Below are positions 29,487-38,078 of a stretch of 64,000 bases of DNA, in pieces (position 1 is the first letter of the stretch; every line of letters begins with the position of its first letter). A program made the translations under genes and the position numbers. The notes beneath the pieces were generated by a model, which worked only from the letters and a program-made list of their open reading frames with translations, made no database searches and was not told where the DNA came from. The DNA comes from Comamonadaceae bacterium (GTDB lineage Bacteria; Pseudomonadota; Gammaproteobacteria; Burkholderiales; Burkholderiaceae_C), in NCBI GenBank assembly GCA_027485235.1, contig JAIXRJ010000011.1, positions 1-64,000 on the forward strand. Direction: 5' to 3'.

Positions 29487-30155
29487 TCAGCCGCCGATGA
29501 CGCGGCGGAGTTGGGCGCGGGAATTGACGCTGAATTTGCGGAAAATGGCGCGCACATGGGTGTCCACCGTGCTGGGCGAGATGCCCAGGCGAACGGCGAC
29601 TTCTTTGTCGGCGTAGCCGCGGGCGACGAGTTTGAGCACGTCGGTCTCGCGCTGTGACAGCTTGGTCGTCAAGCAGGACAGGGCATCGTCCAATGCCGAG
29701 GCTGGCTCGGGCTTGACGGTTTCCACCACACGAAACTCGGCCAGCAGCTGGAAGGCGATGCCCGGGTTGATGGGTGAGCCACCGGCGCGCAACTGCTCGA
29801 CGGCGCGGCTGAGTTCTCTGTCGACCGTGTTTTTGAGCAAATAGCCTTGGGCGCCCGCGCGGATGGCGGACAGCGCCACTTGCGGGACATCCACCGAAGT
29901 GAGCACAAGCAAGGGCACCTCGGGGTGGCTTTGGTGCAACTGCGCGATCAAATCCACGCCCAACTCTTGGCCCAAATGCAGGTCGACCACCGCCATAGCC
30001 AAGTGCTGGCCTTGCGCGCCAGTCAGCCACTGGCGTGCACCGGCCAAGTCGTTGAACATGACGACCGTGAGATCTGGACAATCACGCGCGAGCTCTTGCT
30101 GGGCCCATCTGGCGAAATTCAAATCGTCTTCGACCAAGAGTAAAAATGAATTCAT
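29487..30155 (-). CDS. NarL/LuxR-family two-component response regulator
   Basis: A receiver domain (LLLVEDD acidic pocket near the start, phospho-acceptor Asp in AVVDLHLG, Thr in LLVLTS, Lys in GYLLKN) is followed by a linker and a LuxR-type helix-turn-helix (LSQRETDVLKLVARGYADKEVA ... STVDTHVRAIFRKF). About 222 residues from the ATG at 30155 (MNSFLLLVEDD); the frame extends to 30209 but adds only an unlikely leader. It is divergent from a histidine kinase 145 bp away and should be its partner. It is also the gene directly upstream of the adhesin cluster on the same strand, so it may regulate those genes. Confidence 0.9.
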   Translation of the reverse strand: MNSFLLLVEDDLNFARWAQQELARDCPDLTVVMFNDLAGARQWLTGAQGQHLAMAVVDLHLGQELGVDLIAQLHQSHPEVPLLVLTSVDVPQVALSAIRAGAQGYLLKNTVDRELSRAVEQLRAGGSPINPGIAFQLLAEFRVVETVKPEPASALDDALSCLTTKLSQRETDVLKLVARGYADKEVAVRLGISPSTVDTHVRAIFRKFSVNSRAQLRRVIGG

Positions 30156-30300
30156 CGAATGAGTGCTTGAGGTTCCACCAAATGGAATCCACCGAATTTC
30201 ACAAAACATCCATTTTGATACTTATGTTAGATTCCGCCATCCCGCAATTTGCGTGACCCTGAGCCCCAAAAGCTTGGCCAAGGCCTTGTAGGATGAAACC
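30156..30300. promoter_or_regulatory. Divergent promoter region of the two-component pair
   Basis: This 145-bp gap must hold the promoters for both the regulator and the kinase. A short inverted repeat, TTCCA-CCAAA-TGGAA at 30173-30187 (flanked by GG and TCC), lies close to the regulator start and could be a binding site. An AT-rich stretch with TTTTGATACTTATG (30212-30225) is the best -10 area. No exact boxes can be called. Confidence 0.4.
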
Positions 30301-32223
30301 ATGATTTTGCAGCGCCTCTTCCTCAGTGCGAAAGCTTCGATGGCCGTGCGCTTCCTTTTGGGTCTGTTGGTTGCCGCCGGCTTGCTGGCGGGCACAGCAA
30401 CTTGGAACTGGTCGATGACGGCCGATGCCTTTGGCCAGATCAGCCAAGGCAAGATCACCGTTTTGCACGATGCCACTTTGGTCACTGGCCCTGATGCAGG
30501 GAGCCTGCTTGAATCTGCCGCCTCTTCGGTCACCTTGCCCCACCGCATTGAAGACCACAACGCCAGTTTTGCACATTACCAGCTGGAACTTAAGGTGGCG
30601 GACAGGCCTTCGGGTACGTCGCGAATGGCGCTGTGTGTGCCACGCTGGTCGTCCAATGCGAACGTATGGATCAATGGGCAGAATCTTTTGAGTCAGGCGC
30701 AAGAGCGGTTGGATGTGCGAGGCATAACACGTCCGGCCTTTGTGCCTTTGCCTGTCGATCTGGGCCCGGGTGTGCACCAGCTGGACATTCGCTTGCGGAC
30801 CCTGATGGGCACTTTCCCGGGTTTGTCGGAGGTGTGGGTGGGCCCGCACAACGTTTTGGCCCACCAGTGCGGTCTGCTTCAAGACGTGCAGGTGGGCATA
30901 CGGTTGGGTGGCCTGATGCTGATGGCTTTCATCACCTTCGTTTCCTTCTTCGTGTTTGCATCACAGCGCGACGCCTTGTCGCTGGGCTTTGCGATGGTCG
31001 GCGTCAGCTGGTGTCTGCAAAACGCGGTCACGCTGGGCTGGCTGGGCACCCATGGCGAAAGCAGTTGGATCACCTGGTTCATGGTCACACGCCCTCTGCC
31101 CGGTATCGCCGGTTTTTTTGTCGGGCTGCGGCTGCTCAACGTTCAGAGTCGCAGTCTTTACTGGGGGCTGCTGGGCTTGATCGTGTTGGCCTATGCTGTG
31201 CTGACTTGGCTGCCCGTGGCCGATTGGCAAACATGGCTGGTGAGCATCGGGCTTTTTTTGGCACCGGCCAATTTGGTGCTGGGATTCAGTTTGATGTGGC
31301 ATGCAGCCGCCAAATCGCGCTTTTTGTCTGACTACGCCTTCGCTTTGACTTTGTTTTTTGGGGTCTGGGCCAATTCCCTGGACTTGGCACGCGCCAAAAG
31401 CTTGGTGCCTTACTCGGTGCTGTCCATGACTTATTGGATCGCGCCTTTGTTGGCTTTGGCCATTGGCCTCTTGGTGATCGAGCGTCTGGTGCGCTACCTG
31501 CGCTACAAAAAGGAAGCGGCTGTGCAATTGCAGCGGGAGTTGGCCGATCAGCGGGTGGTCTTGGCGACCACCAACCACGCGCTGAGCCAGCAGCGCGAGA
31601 AGCTCTTGCTGAGCGAGGAACGCCAGCGCCTGGTGAGCGACATGCACGATGGTCTGGGCTCGCAACTGGTGTCGGCCAGTGCCTTGCTCAAGTCAGGCCA
31701 CAGGCAAGATGCCTTGGCGCTGGAGGTGTCGGGCCTGATTGACCACGCACTGCTGGATTTGCGCAGCATGCTCGATGTCTTTTCGAACAACAAGAATGCC
31801 GATACGCAAGGCTCGCAGGACACGGTGTCAGTGTTGCTGGGCATGTTGCGGCACCGGCTGGCGCCCGTGTTTCGCTCGCAAGATATCACCTTCGATTGGC
31901 AGTCTGAAGCCCTGCCCCACGATTTCTTAGAGGGCGATCGTGAGCGGCTGCAACTGCTGCGCCTGCTGCAAGAGGCTTTCTCCAACATCATCAAACACGC
32001 CAAGGCCCACAGCATCGCCTTGAGATCCCATGTGAGCGACAGCGTGATCGTGTTCGAGGTGAGCGACGATGGCCAAGGGATCGAGGCGAGTCAAGCCACA
32101 TCGGGCAAACCCCCGGGGCATGGCCTGACCAGCATGGCGGACCGGGCCGCCCGCATCGGCGCTCAGTTGCTCATCGAGTCCAATGCCCAGGGCACCTGTG
32201 TGCGTTTGATCTTCCAGCGCTGA
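30301..32223 (+). CDS. Membrane sensor histidine kinase (HisKA_3 / NarX-DesK class)
   Basis: A 640-residue kinase. A first membrane helix at about 15-36 is followed by a periplasmic region (to ~195) that resembles the beta-jellyroll sensor of 7TMR-DISM proteins, then about seven membrane helices (~200-400), a charged coiled-coil (400-440), a HisKA_3 dimerisation domain with phospho-acceptor H449 in SDMHDGLGSQL, and a HATPase_c domain with N-box (LQEAFSNIIKHAKA), G1 (VSDDGQGIEA) and G2 (GHGLTSMADRA). This class phosphorylates NarL-type regulators, which matches the divergent neighbour. The ligand is unknown; DISM sensors often bind carbohydrates or similar small molecules. The downstream photolyase gene begins 6 nt after its stop. 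Confidence 0.9.
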   Translation: MILQRLFLSAKASMAVRFLLGLLVAAGLLAGTATWNWSMTADAFGQISQGKITVLHDATLVTGPDAGSLLESAASSVTLPHRIEDHNASFAHYQLELKVADRPSGTSRMALCVPRWSSNANVWINGQNLLSQAQERLDVRGITRPAFVPLPVDLGPGVHQLDIRLRTLMGTFPGLSEVWVGPHNVLAHQCGLLQDVQVGIRLGGLMLMAFITFVSFFVFASQRDALSLGFAMVGVSWCLQNAVTLGWLGTHGESSWITWFMVTRPLPGIAGFFVGLRLLNVQSRSLYWGLLGLIVLAYAVLTWLPVADWQTWLVSIGLFLAPANLVLGFSLMWHAAAKSRFLSDYAFALTLFFGVWANSLDLARAKSLVPYSVLSMTYWIAPLLALAIGLLVIERLVRYLRYKKEAAVQLQRELADQRVVLATTNHALSQQREKLLLSEERQRLVSDMHDGLGSQLVSASALLKSGHRQDALALEVSGLIDHALLDLRSMLDVFSNNKNADTQGSQDTVSVLLGMLRHRLAPVFRSQDITFDWQSEALPHDFLEGDRERLQLLRLLQEAFSNIIKHAKAHSIALRSHVSDSVIVFEVSDDGQGIEASQATSGKPPGHGLTSMADRAARIGAQLLIESNAQGTCVRLIFQR

Positions 32224-32229
32224 TTCGCC

Positions 32230-33597
32230 TTGACTCATCCAGCCGACACCGCCAAGGCGCCAGGCCTTGTTTTTTGGTTCAGAAACGATCTGCGCCTGCA
32301 TGACAACCCGGCTTTGCTGCAGGCCGTGGCCGAGGCCGAGCGCTTGCAAACTTGGCTGTTGCCGGTGTTTGTGCATGACACGGCTTGGCTGCAGCAAAGC
32401 CCTTGGGGTTTCGTCCGCACCAGCCCGCACCGCCTGCAGTGGACGGCGATGGCGGTGCAGGACGTGGCCGAACAGTTGGCGTCTTTGGGCAGCCGTTTGC
32501 TGGTGCTGGAGGGCGAGCCGGGCACGGTGCTGGCTTCTTTGATGGCGCAGTCGGGCGCGGCTGCGCTGGTGTGCGAGGACGTTGCAGCGCCCTGGGAGCA
32601 GGCGCAGGTCGCGGCTTTGCGCGAACAAGGGGTGGCGGTTCAGACGGTGTGGCAGTCGAGCTGGATGGCCCCCGAGTCTTTGCCCTTTGCACCGCAAGAG
32701 GTGCCCGACCAGTTCTCGAGTTTTCGCCGCGCGGTGGAGCGCCATGGCGCTGAAGCGACCAGGCCTGCAAAGGCTGTGAGCCGCATGCCTGCTTTGCCAG
32801 CGCCGCCTGTGCTGGACGTGGCCCTGCAAGGCTTGCCGCTGCGCTCGGCGAGTGCGCCCCGGCCACCGGACCGCATGAACGATCCGCGCTCGGCGTTTCC
32901 GTGGGCGCAGCCCGCCTTTGATGGCGGCGAACGTGCGGCCCTGCGCCATGTGGCGCAGTACTGCAGCCGAGACTTACCGCACAGCTACAAAAGCACCCGC
33001 AATGGTCTGCAGGGCGTGGACTACTCGACCAAATGGTCGCCCTGGCTGGCCACGGGGGCCTTGTCAGCGCGCCAAGCGTGGGCGGCGATTGCGTCTTTTG
33101 AGGCGACGCATGGCGCCAGCGACAGCACCTACTGGATTGGCTTTGAGCTGCTCTGGCGCGACCACTTCCGCTGGTTGCACCACAAATACGGGGCACGCAT
33201 GTACTGGCGAAGCGGTCTGTCCGATGCGCCCATGTTGGCGTCCAAACACCATGCCAAACGCTTTGACAGCTGGCGCCAGGGGCAGACTGGCCATGCTTTC
33301 ATCGACGCGGGCATGCGCGAACTCAATGCGACCGGCTATTCGTCCAACCGCTTGCGGCAAAACCTGGCCAGCTACCTGGTCCACGATTTGGGCGGCGATT
33401 GGCGGGCGGGCGCCGCTTGGTTCGAAGCGCAACTGATCGACTTTGATGTGTACAACAACCAGGGCAACTGGCTGTATTTGAGCGGCCGTGGCACCGACCC
33501 CCGCGGCTCGCGCCGCTTCAACCCCGACAAACAGGCCCACGATTACGACGCCGATGGGCGTTTCAGGGCGCTGTGGGGGGCGACGCTGGGACGCTGA
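32230..33597 (+). CDS. Cryptochrome/photolyase, CRY-DASH type
   Basis: A 455-residue protein with the N-terminal photolyase alpha/beta domain (GLVFWFRNDLRLHDNPAL) and the C-terminal FAD-binding domain (YKSTRNGLQGVDYSTKWSPWLATG-type, ELLWRDHFRW, TGHAFIDAGMRELNATGY, NRLRQNLASYLVHDLG). The end GRGTDPRGSRRFNPDKQAHDYD is diagnostic of the DASH subfamily, which repairs cyclobutane dimers mainly in single-stranded DNA and may also sense light. The only sensible start is a TTG at 32230, 6 nt after the kinase stop, with no strong Shine-Dalgarno, so translation probably depends on the kinase transcript. Co-transcription with a sensor kinase is unusual. Confidence 0.9.
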   Translation: MTHPADTAKAPGLVFWFRNDLRLHDNPALLQAVAEAERLQTWLLPVFVHDTAWLQQSPWGFVRTSPHRLQWTAMAVQDVAEQLASLGSRLLVLEGEPGTVLASLMAQSGAAALVCEDVAAPWEQAQVAALREQGVAVQTVWQSSWMAPESLPFAPQEVPDQFSSFRRAVERHGAEATRPAKAVSRMPALPAPPVLDVALQGLPLRSASAPRPPDRMNDPRSAFPWAQPAFDGGERAALRHVAQYCSRDLPHSYKSTRNGLQGVDYSTKWSPWLATGALSARQAWAAIASFEATHGASDSTYWIGFELLWRDHFRWLHHKYGARMYWRSGLSDAPMLASKHHAKRFDSWRQGQTGHAFIDAGMRELNATGYSSNRLRQNLASYLVHDLGGDWRAGAAWFEAQLIDFDVYNNQGNWLYLSGRGTDPRGSRRFNPDKQAHDYDADGRFRALWGATLGR

Positions 33598-33633
33598 GGG
33601 AACGACCACACGGGTCCGGTCTGACCCGGTTCG

Positions 33634-33693
33634 TCACAGATGTCTTGCTGCGTGATGCAAGCTCAAAATCAAAGCCTTCTGGCGATCAGGCTC
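33634..33693 (-). pseudogene. Remnant of a ParE/RelE toxin gene 3' end
   Basis: On the minus strand about 19 codons followed by TGA read ...ALILSLHHAARHL, closely matching the end of the intact prophage toxin at 49735 (EILRLHHAARNL). The DNA similarity continues beyond the stop (CGGTTCGT and the preceding CTGA are shared at 33620-33634 and 49720-49735). The rest of the gene is missing. A decayed TA module at the edge of the accessory island is the simplest explanation. Confidence 0.5.
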
Positions 33694-33743
33694 TGAAGTC
33701 CGCAAGAACCCGCAGGAACCCGCGCAAACACGCGGTAATAGGC

Positions 33744-33775
33744 AAAAAAAAGCCAACCGGTGAGGGTTGGCTTTT
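33744..33775. terminator. Bidirectional intrinsic terminator
   Basis: A-tract, stem AGCCAACC (33751-33758), loop GGTGAG, stem GGTTGGCT (33765-33772), then TTT. The A-run before and T-run after the stem make it usable in both directions. It closes the kinase/photolyase transcript. The following bases to 33930 hold no gene that I can support. Confidence 0.75.
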
Positions 33776-33931
33776 CAGGGTTTGGTGGTGGGGTGCTACC
33801 AGAGGGCAAACAGTCTGGGAATAGCGATCCCCGGTCCTGTCTAGCCACAGCTAGCTAGTGCGAAATCGCTCCCCGTTTCCCAGTAAAAATCAGCAAATTC
33901 AAGCCCCAATTTTTTTGATTTGCGGACGGCG

Positions 33932-33958
33932 GTTCAAATCCGTAAATTTCCCTTGAAC
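33932..33958. repeat. 27-bp imperfect direct repeat, copy 1
   Basis: GTTCAAATCCGTAA followed by a variable part and TTGAAC. The outer GTTCAA/TTGAAC form an inverted repeat with 15 nt between. The second copy at 34427-34453 matches at 22 of 27 positions. It stands 11 bp before the first small gene of the accessory island. Possible operator or recombinase-binding site. Confidence 0.6.
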
Positions 33959-33968
33959 CGGCGTACAC

Positions 33969-34187
33969 ATGTCGATCACCAATACCAACCCAGCTAGTTG
34001 CCAAACGCAATTAGCAATGCAAAAACCGAACACAACAACATCTCTTGATTGCTCGTTGTCCAGTTCCCAAACAAACGAAGCCGAGCAAGCTCTGAAGCAC
34101 CTTCAAAACTTGACTTACGGCCAGAAGCACGCGTTCATTGGTTTTTACTCAAAACTGAGAAAACCACCATGCAAGTCATACACCTGA
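33969..34187 (+). CDS. Small hypothetical protein
   Basis: A 72-codon frame with ATG start whose product is hydrophilic, N/Q/S/T-rich at the start and basic at the end (YGQKHAFIGFYSKLRKPP). I do not recognise it and see no strong ribosome-binding site. It overlaps the start of the HTH gene by 19 bp in another frame, which could mean coupling or that it is not translated. Weak call. Confidence 0.3.
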   Translation: MSITNTNPASCQTQLAMQKPNTTTSLDCSLSSSQTNEAEQALKHLQNLTYGQKHAFIGFYSKLRKPPCKSYT

Positions 34188-34396
34188 GTCAAAAAGAGCT
34201 GGCGGCACGCTGGCGGATGAGTGAGGCGACATTGGAGCGCTGGCGCAGCGACCGCATTGGTCCTGTATTTCTAAAAATACTGGGCCGTGTGCTCTATCGG
34301 CTTATAGACATTGAGGCGTTTGAAGTGGCCAGCCTGAAAGGGACCTTTGTCGAGCAACGTAACCAGGCTGCACCTATTGCCTCGAGCAACTCATAG
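34169..34396 (+). CDS. Small helix-turn-helix DNA-binding protein (excisionase/MerR-like)
   Basis: Seventy-five residues beginning MQVIHLSQKELAARWRMSEATLERWRSDRIGP: the LSQKELAARWRMSEATLERWR part is a winged helix-turn-helix of the excisionase/AlpA type, followed by RVLYRLIDIEAFE, which fits the usual 'Y..DLEAF' ending. The ATG at 34169 is preferred over the frame's earlier start at 34049. Proteins of this kind direct excision or regulate genes on integrative elements. It stands between the two 27-bp repeats, so these may be its binding sites. No integrase gene is next to it. Confidence 0.65.
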   Translation: MQVIHLSQKELAARWRMSEATLERWRSDRIGPVFLKILGRVLYRLIDIEAFEVASLKGTFVEQRNQAAPIASSNS

Positions 34397-34426
34397 ATGA
34401 TGAAAAACTCTGGGATGCTGACAGGA

Positions 34427-34453
34427 GTTCAAATCCGTAATTCACAATTGAAC
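34427..34453. repeat. 27-bp imperfect direct repeat, copy 2
   Basis: Second copy of the GTTCAAATCCGTAA...TTGAAC element, 22 of 27 positions identical to 33932-33958 and with the same 15-nt spacing between the inverted hexamers. It lies 30 bp after the HTH gene and before the convergent subtilase gene end. Confidence 0.6.
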
Positions 34454-34527
34454 ACTCAAATATATATTTTAGTTTTCAAATCACTCCAACTTACCGCGAA
34501 GTTTGCGTAAATCAGCAAGCGTTACAT

Positions 34528-37080
34528 TCAAATCCTGACCCGCGTGCTGACTCTCTCTTGGATCTCTTGATAGATAGGAAGTTCGACGCCCTCACCAACC
34601 TCAAGCGTCACGCAGATCGCAAATGGAACCGCTGCTAGTAACTTGCCACTATCTGCCGCGCAGTTTACTTTGAAGACAAGTTCATCCCCATCCGCAAATG
34701 CAATTGCGTCGTCGCCTTCAAGAATCTCATGCTGAACCGTGCCACGCTGAACATGCTGCCAGTCGGCGTTCACTCGGGAAACACGAAGGTTTTCGTGAGG
34801 TGGCTTGATCCAAAGGCGCGCCGCACGATATTTTGCATGCCGAGGGTTAATCGGGGTCATCCACGCCAATGTGATAGTGAGGCGGCGTTTGACCATTTGC
34901 GCATTGATACTCGGTGGCAACGGAGCTCTGAATTCGAGGGCCTCACCATCTCTCAGCTCTCCAGTACCAATGAGCGTTGCTCGTTGCTCAGTGCAGTTAA
35001 TTGCACGATCAATATCCGCAAGGCCATAGCCAATGAATCTTGTGACAAGGCTTTGTCGCTCTCGCCGATCGGTAATTTCCGGTCGAGCACTAACAATTTG
35101 ATTTTCGAGATCTCCCCATTCCGCACCATGCGTCAAAAGTGCTTTCAGCATCACTGAATCGAAACGCTCAGGAAGGCTTGTTGGACTACCACTTCTTAGG
35201 GCTTCAATGACGGAATAGGCTTGCGCCGCACCACGACTCGCGAGAGCTGTTGCATTGCTGGTTCCACGCGAATACTTCGTATTTTGACCACTTGCGTCTG
35301 GCGGCGCTGCGACCCGATGCCCCGGAGCCGCTGAGCCATTAATGATTTCTAACTGCGTAACGTCGGGAGCGGAGGTATATCGCTCGCGGTGCAGGGCCCG
35401 ACCACCCGGCATGACTATGTCCGGCTTTACTGCCCGTCGGAATCCATGCCCAATACAAGAATACGGAGAAATCCCTCTATCTAGAAACAAATCGTAACGA
35501 CCTTGAGCTTGGACGAAACTTGCGCTGTCAGAATGGACTGCACCCACTGTAAGGGCGTTAATAGATTCTGCAGGCGTCAATAACCTGCGACCTACCGATT
35601 CAGCCACAAGAGCAGACAATGCGAGCCGATGGCGTTCTTGAGGAAGTATGCCGGAAAGAGTATCTCGGGGTGCAGCAAGCTTGAGTTCGGCTGACATGTT
35701 GCCAGCGCTTACGATGAACAGAACTTGGTACTTGTATGAGAGCCAGTCTAAGAGTCTGGCCCATGGAGATAGCTCGTTATCAAACGGACGAAGCGAATCA
35801 CCAACCGAAAGATTGATTATCTTTACCGTTGGCGCTGATGCAGGGCTGTCGCCCTCTCCGTCAAAAATACGCCTTACTGCGCGATGGACCAAATCAATTA
35901 GTAATACATCATCTGGCGTAGACTCTTGACGTGGCGTTCGTGCACCTGCCGGATCTGGACGCATGATTGGTCTAGTGTAAATTGGCGTCCCAAGCGGCAC
36001 CTTTGCCCCATCCAACTCGCCGTAGAGGATCAAGGATGCCATGGCAGTTCCATGGATGCGATCTTTAGCTGAATATCCCGACTCCCATCCGTCCGGGTCA
36101 TCGACCATCACTCGCCCGGATAGAAGCGGATGGTTCTGAAGTGGCAACCCATCAAGTAAGGCAATGACTGGTTGGCCGGAAGCCGTTCGAGTAGTGCCAA
36201 CGACTCCAGGTAACCGAACGTCACCATCCTCCGGTCGCGCCAGAGCTTGCCCACGTGGCCGAAAAAACATCACTCTCTCAGACTGTACAAGTGACGACGA
36301 CTCATCGTTCAGTATTCGGCGCACGCCGTCGGCGGGTATTTCAACAAGGAAACCGTGGTAAGCAATATCCTGAATATGAGCGCGGCTGAGAATGCGGCCC
36401 CCTTGATCAGCTACGAGTTGTCCGAGTTCAGCTGCCGTGCTAGCGTTCTTATCCGGCGAAACATAGCACCATGCTTCAATCTCAAACCTGATAGGTTCGT
36501 CGTCAAGAGAAAGTCGGCTTTCCCAAAATTCCCGAATGTCTTGCCCGACGCGGTCTTGCACGCCCCAAAACCGTACGTCGCGCAGATGCTTGAATACGTC
36601 CTTCCACGAGCCGAGGCCATGCTCAAGCTTCACCTGAGGGTCAGCTTGGTACCGATTCCAGAGATTGATAACCTCGGTAAGCGCTTGTTGATTGCTCCCC
36701 AATAAGAATATACGCCCAGTCAGCGGCTTTTCATGTTCACCGATATCAAAAAAATCGGCATCTGGTTCGAGATCAACCTCATCAGATTCCAGCAGCCACT
36801 CTAGGCCTGGTGTGAGCTTTACTGCACCGATGAATTTTTCAACAGATCCAACCGTCTCGAATACCACAACCAGTTCAGGATCATCGGTAGGGGCGGCAGC
36901 TTGGAGCTGTACCCGGCGAGTGTTGAATGCCGACTGCAGTGCGCCAAATTTTGGTGCAAGTCGTTCACCCTGGCGTTGTGCGCCAGGCAAATGAATCTGA
37001 GGCCAGCCGGGAGATCGCTTCTCGCGCTCTGACGGGCTTGGTTTTGGAAAAAGGAGAAGTGGTCTTTGTTGTTCGCTCAT
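34528..37080 (-). CDS. Subtilisin-like S8 peptidase paired with AAA+ ATPase
   Basis: An 850-residue protein. About 280 N-terminal residues of unknown fold precede an S8 peptidase domain with the catalytic triad in the usual order: D310 (VIALLDGLPLQNH), H343 (DRIHGTAMAS) and S608 (SRGTSNATALAS); the oxyanion Asn is in FIVSAGNMSAE. The C-terminal ~190 residues look like a beta-rich domain. There is no signal peptide, so it should act in the cytoplasm, unlike typical exported subtilases. It starts 23 bp after the AAA+ ATPase stop with an AGGTG ribosome-binding site, so the two form an operon. Such S8-ATPase pairs recur in accessory and defence-type islands; the substrate is unknown. Lower GC and more mixed codon use than the flanking host genes point to transfer. 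Confidence 0.85.
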   Translation of the reverse strand: MSEQQRPLLLFPKPSPSEREKRSPGWPQIHLPGAQRQGERLAPKFGALQSAFNTRRVQLQAAAPTDDPELVVVFETVGSVEKFIGAVKLTPGLEWLLESDEVDLEPDADFFDIGEHEKPLTGRIFLLGSNQQALTEVINLWNRYQADPQVKLEHGLGSWKDVFKHLRDVRFWGVQDRVGQDIREFWESRLSLDDEPIRFEIEAWCYVSPDKNASTAAELGQLVADQGGRILSRAHIQDIAYHGFLVEIPADGVRRILNDESSSLVQSERVMFFRPRGQALARPEDGDVRLPGVVGTTRTASGQPVIALLDGLPLQNHPLLSGRVMVDDPDGWESGYSAKDRIHGTAMASLILYGELDGAKVPLGTPIYTRPIMRPDPAGARTPRQESTPDDVLLIDLVHRAVRRIFDGEGDSPASAPTVKIINLSVGDSLRPFDNELSPWARLLDWLSYKYQVLFIVSAGNMSAELKLAAPRDTLSGILPQERHRLALSALVAESVGRRLLTPAESINALTVGAVHSDSASFVQAQGRYDLFLDRGISPYSCIGHGFRRAVKPDIVMPGGRALHRERYTSAPDVTQLEIINGSAAPGHRVAAPPDASGQNTKYSRGTSNATALASRGAAQAYSVIEALRSGSPTSLPERFDSVMLKALLTHGAEWGDLENQIVSARPEITDRRERQSLVTRFIGYGLADIDRAINCTEQRATLIGTGELRDGEALEFRAPLPPSINAQMVKRRLTITLAWMTPINPRHAKYRAARLWIKPPHENLRVSRVNADWQHVQRGTVQHEILEGDDAIAFADGDELVFKVNCAADSGKLLAAVPFAICVTLEVGEGVELPIYQEIQERVSTRVRI

Positions 37081-37103
37081 CCGACACCTAATGTTGGGTC
37101 AGA

Positions 37104-38078
37104 CTAAGCGTCAGACGACACCCGACTCTTCCATTGCTCCAGACGATCGCTGATCACTTTACGCAAATCTGAATTTGGTAATGAAAGCACATACCGCCGG
37201 TGGACATCCTCGCAGAATTGCTCGAGATCTGAAAAGCTGCTCGCTTTTAACCGGGTGGCAAGTGTCTTAGGCAAAATCCCGAGCGGAGCCCCAATTCGCG
37301 CTTCAAAGCGATCGAACCACGCAGTCCTTTGCTCGTTCGTAGGTCCCGGCAAGCTCATGCGCAACTGGAAACGACGCCAGACCGCACGATCCAAAAGTTC
37401 AGCATGGTTGGTGGCGGTCACGACTACAACATGACTGGGCAATGCATCAATCTGCAAGAGCAGTGAACTGACCACCCGTTTTATTTCGCCGGTTTCATGA
37501 GTGTCGCCCCGCTCCTTACCAAGAGTATCAAATTCGTCAAAAAACAGAACACACTGATGAGTTCGAACGAAATCAAACAGCCTTTTCAGTCGCCCACTGG
37601 TCTCACCAAGAAAGCTACCAATCACTGCTTCATAGCGTACAACGAACAGCGGCACCATTAATTCTTGAGCAATTGCTTCGGCAAGAGTTGTCTTGCCATT
37701 CCCTGGTGGCCCAGACATTAGAACTCGATGCCTTGGCTCTAGACCATATGACCGCAGCAGATCTCGCCGCTGCTGCTCCTCTACCAATTCCGAGCATGCC
37801 TTAAGGACATCTTCAGGCAGCAACATTGATTCCAGCGTACGGCGTGGGTCAATTTCATAAAGTAAACCACCATGCCCGCCGTCATAGCTACGGACCACCT
37901 CGGCAGCCTTTGGACGTGCGTTTGCCGCGCGCATATTGGCCTCCAACCTATCTGCCAATTGGTTGTGGTTTTTTGCGCGCTCCTCTGCGGCTATTGCTTC
38001 TACGGTCGACCGAAACAAGCTTTGATCGCCCTGACTGCCCGCTCGCACAAGACTCACTACTAGATCTGCTCTGGGCAT
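37104..38078 (-). CDS. AAA+ ATPase partner of the S8 peptidase
   Basis: About 324 residues from the ATG at 38078, which has GGAGG 5 nt upstream; the frame could begin at a GTG at 38111 but without such a site. N-terminal helices (residues ~1-85) precede one AAA+ module with Walker A GPPGNGKTT, Walker B CVLFFDEFDTL, sensor-1 VVTATNH and an arginine-finger area AVWRRFQLRM; it belongs to the FtsH/Cdc48-like classical AAA clade. No protease domain is fused to it, so it probably supplies unfolding or switching activity to the S8 peptidase encoded downstream. Confidence 0.85.
   Translation of the reverse strand: MPRADLVVSLVRAGSQGDQSLFRSTVEAIAAEERAKNHNQLADRLEANMRAANARPKAAEVVRSYDGGHGGLLYEIDPRRTLESMLLPEDVLKACSELVEEQQRRDLLRSYGLEPRHRVLMSGPPGNGKTTLAEAIAQELMVPLFVVRYEAVIGSFLGETSGRLKRLFDFVRTHQCVLFFDEFDTLGKERGDTHETGEIKRVVSSLLLQIDALPSHVVVVTATNHAELLDRAVWRRFQLRMSLPGPTNEQRTAWFDRFEARIGAPLGILPKTLATRLKASSFSDLEQFCEDVHRRYVLSLPNSDLRKVISDRLEQWKSRVSSDA

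Noticed and set aside
29012-29616. Cys- or Trp-rich heptad-repeat proteins through the tandem array
   Set aside because: All frames are open only because the 21-bp unit is a multiple of three; no ribosome-binding site and no similarity outside the repeat.
30199-30882. Minus-strand frame of 227 codons opposite the kinase
   Set aside because: Antisense to a clear histidine kinase and without a domain.
33920-33960. tRNA gene, from the GGTTCAAATCC motif resembling a T-loop
   Set aside because: No acceptor stem, anticodon arm or matching T-stem; the motif is part of the 27-bp repeat.
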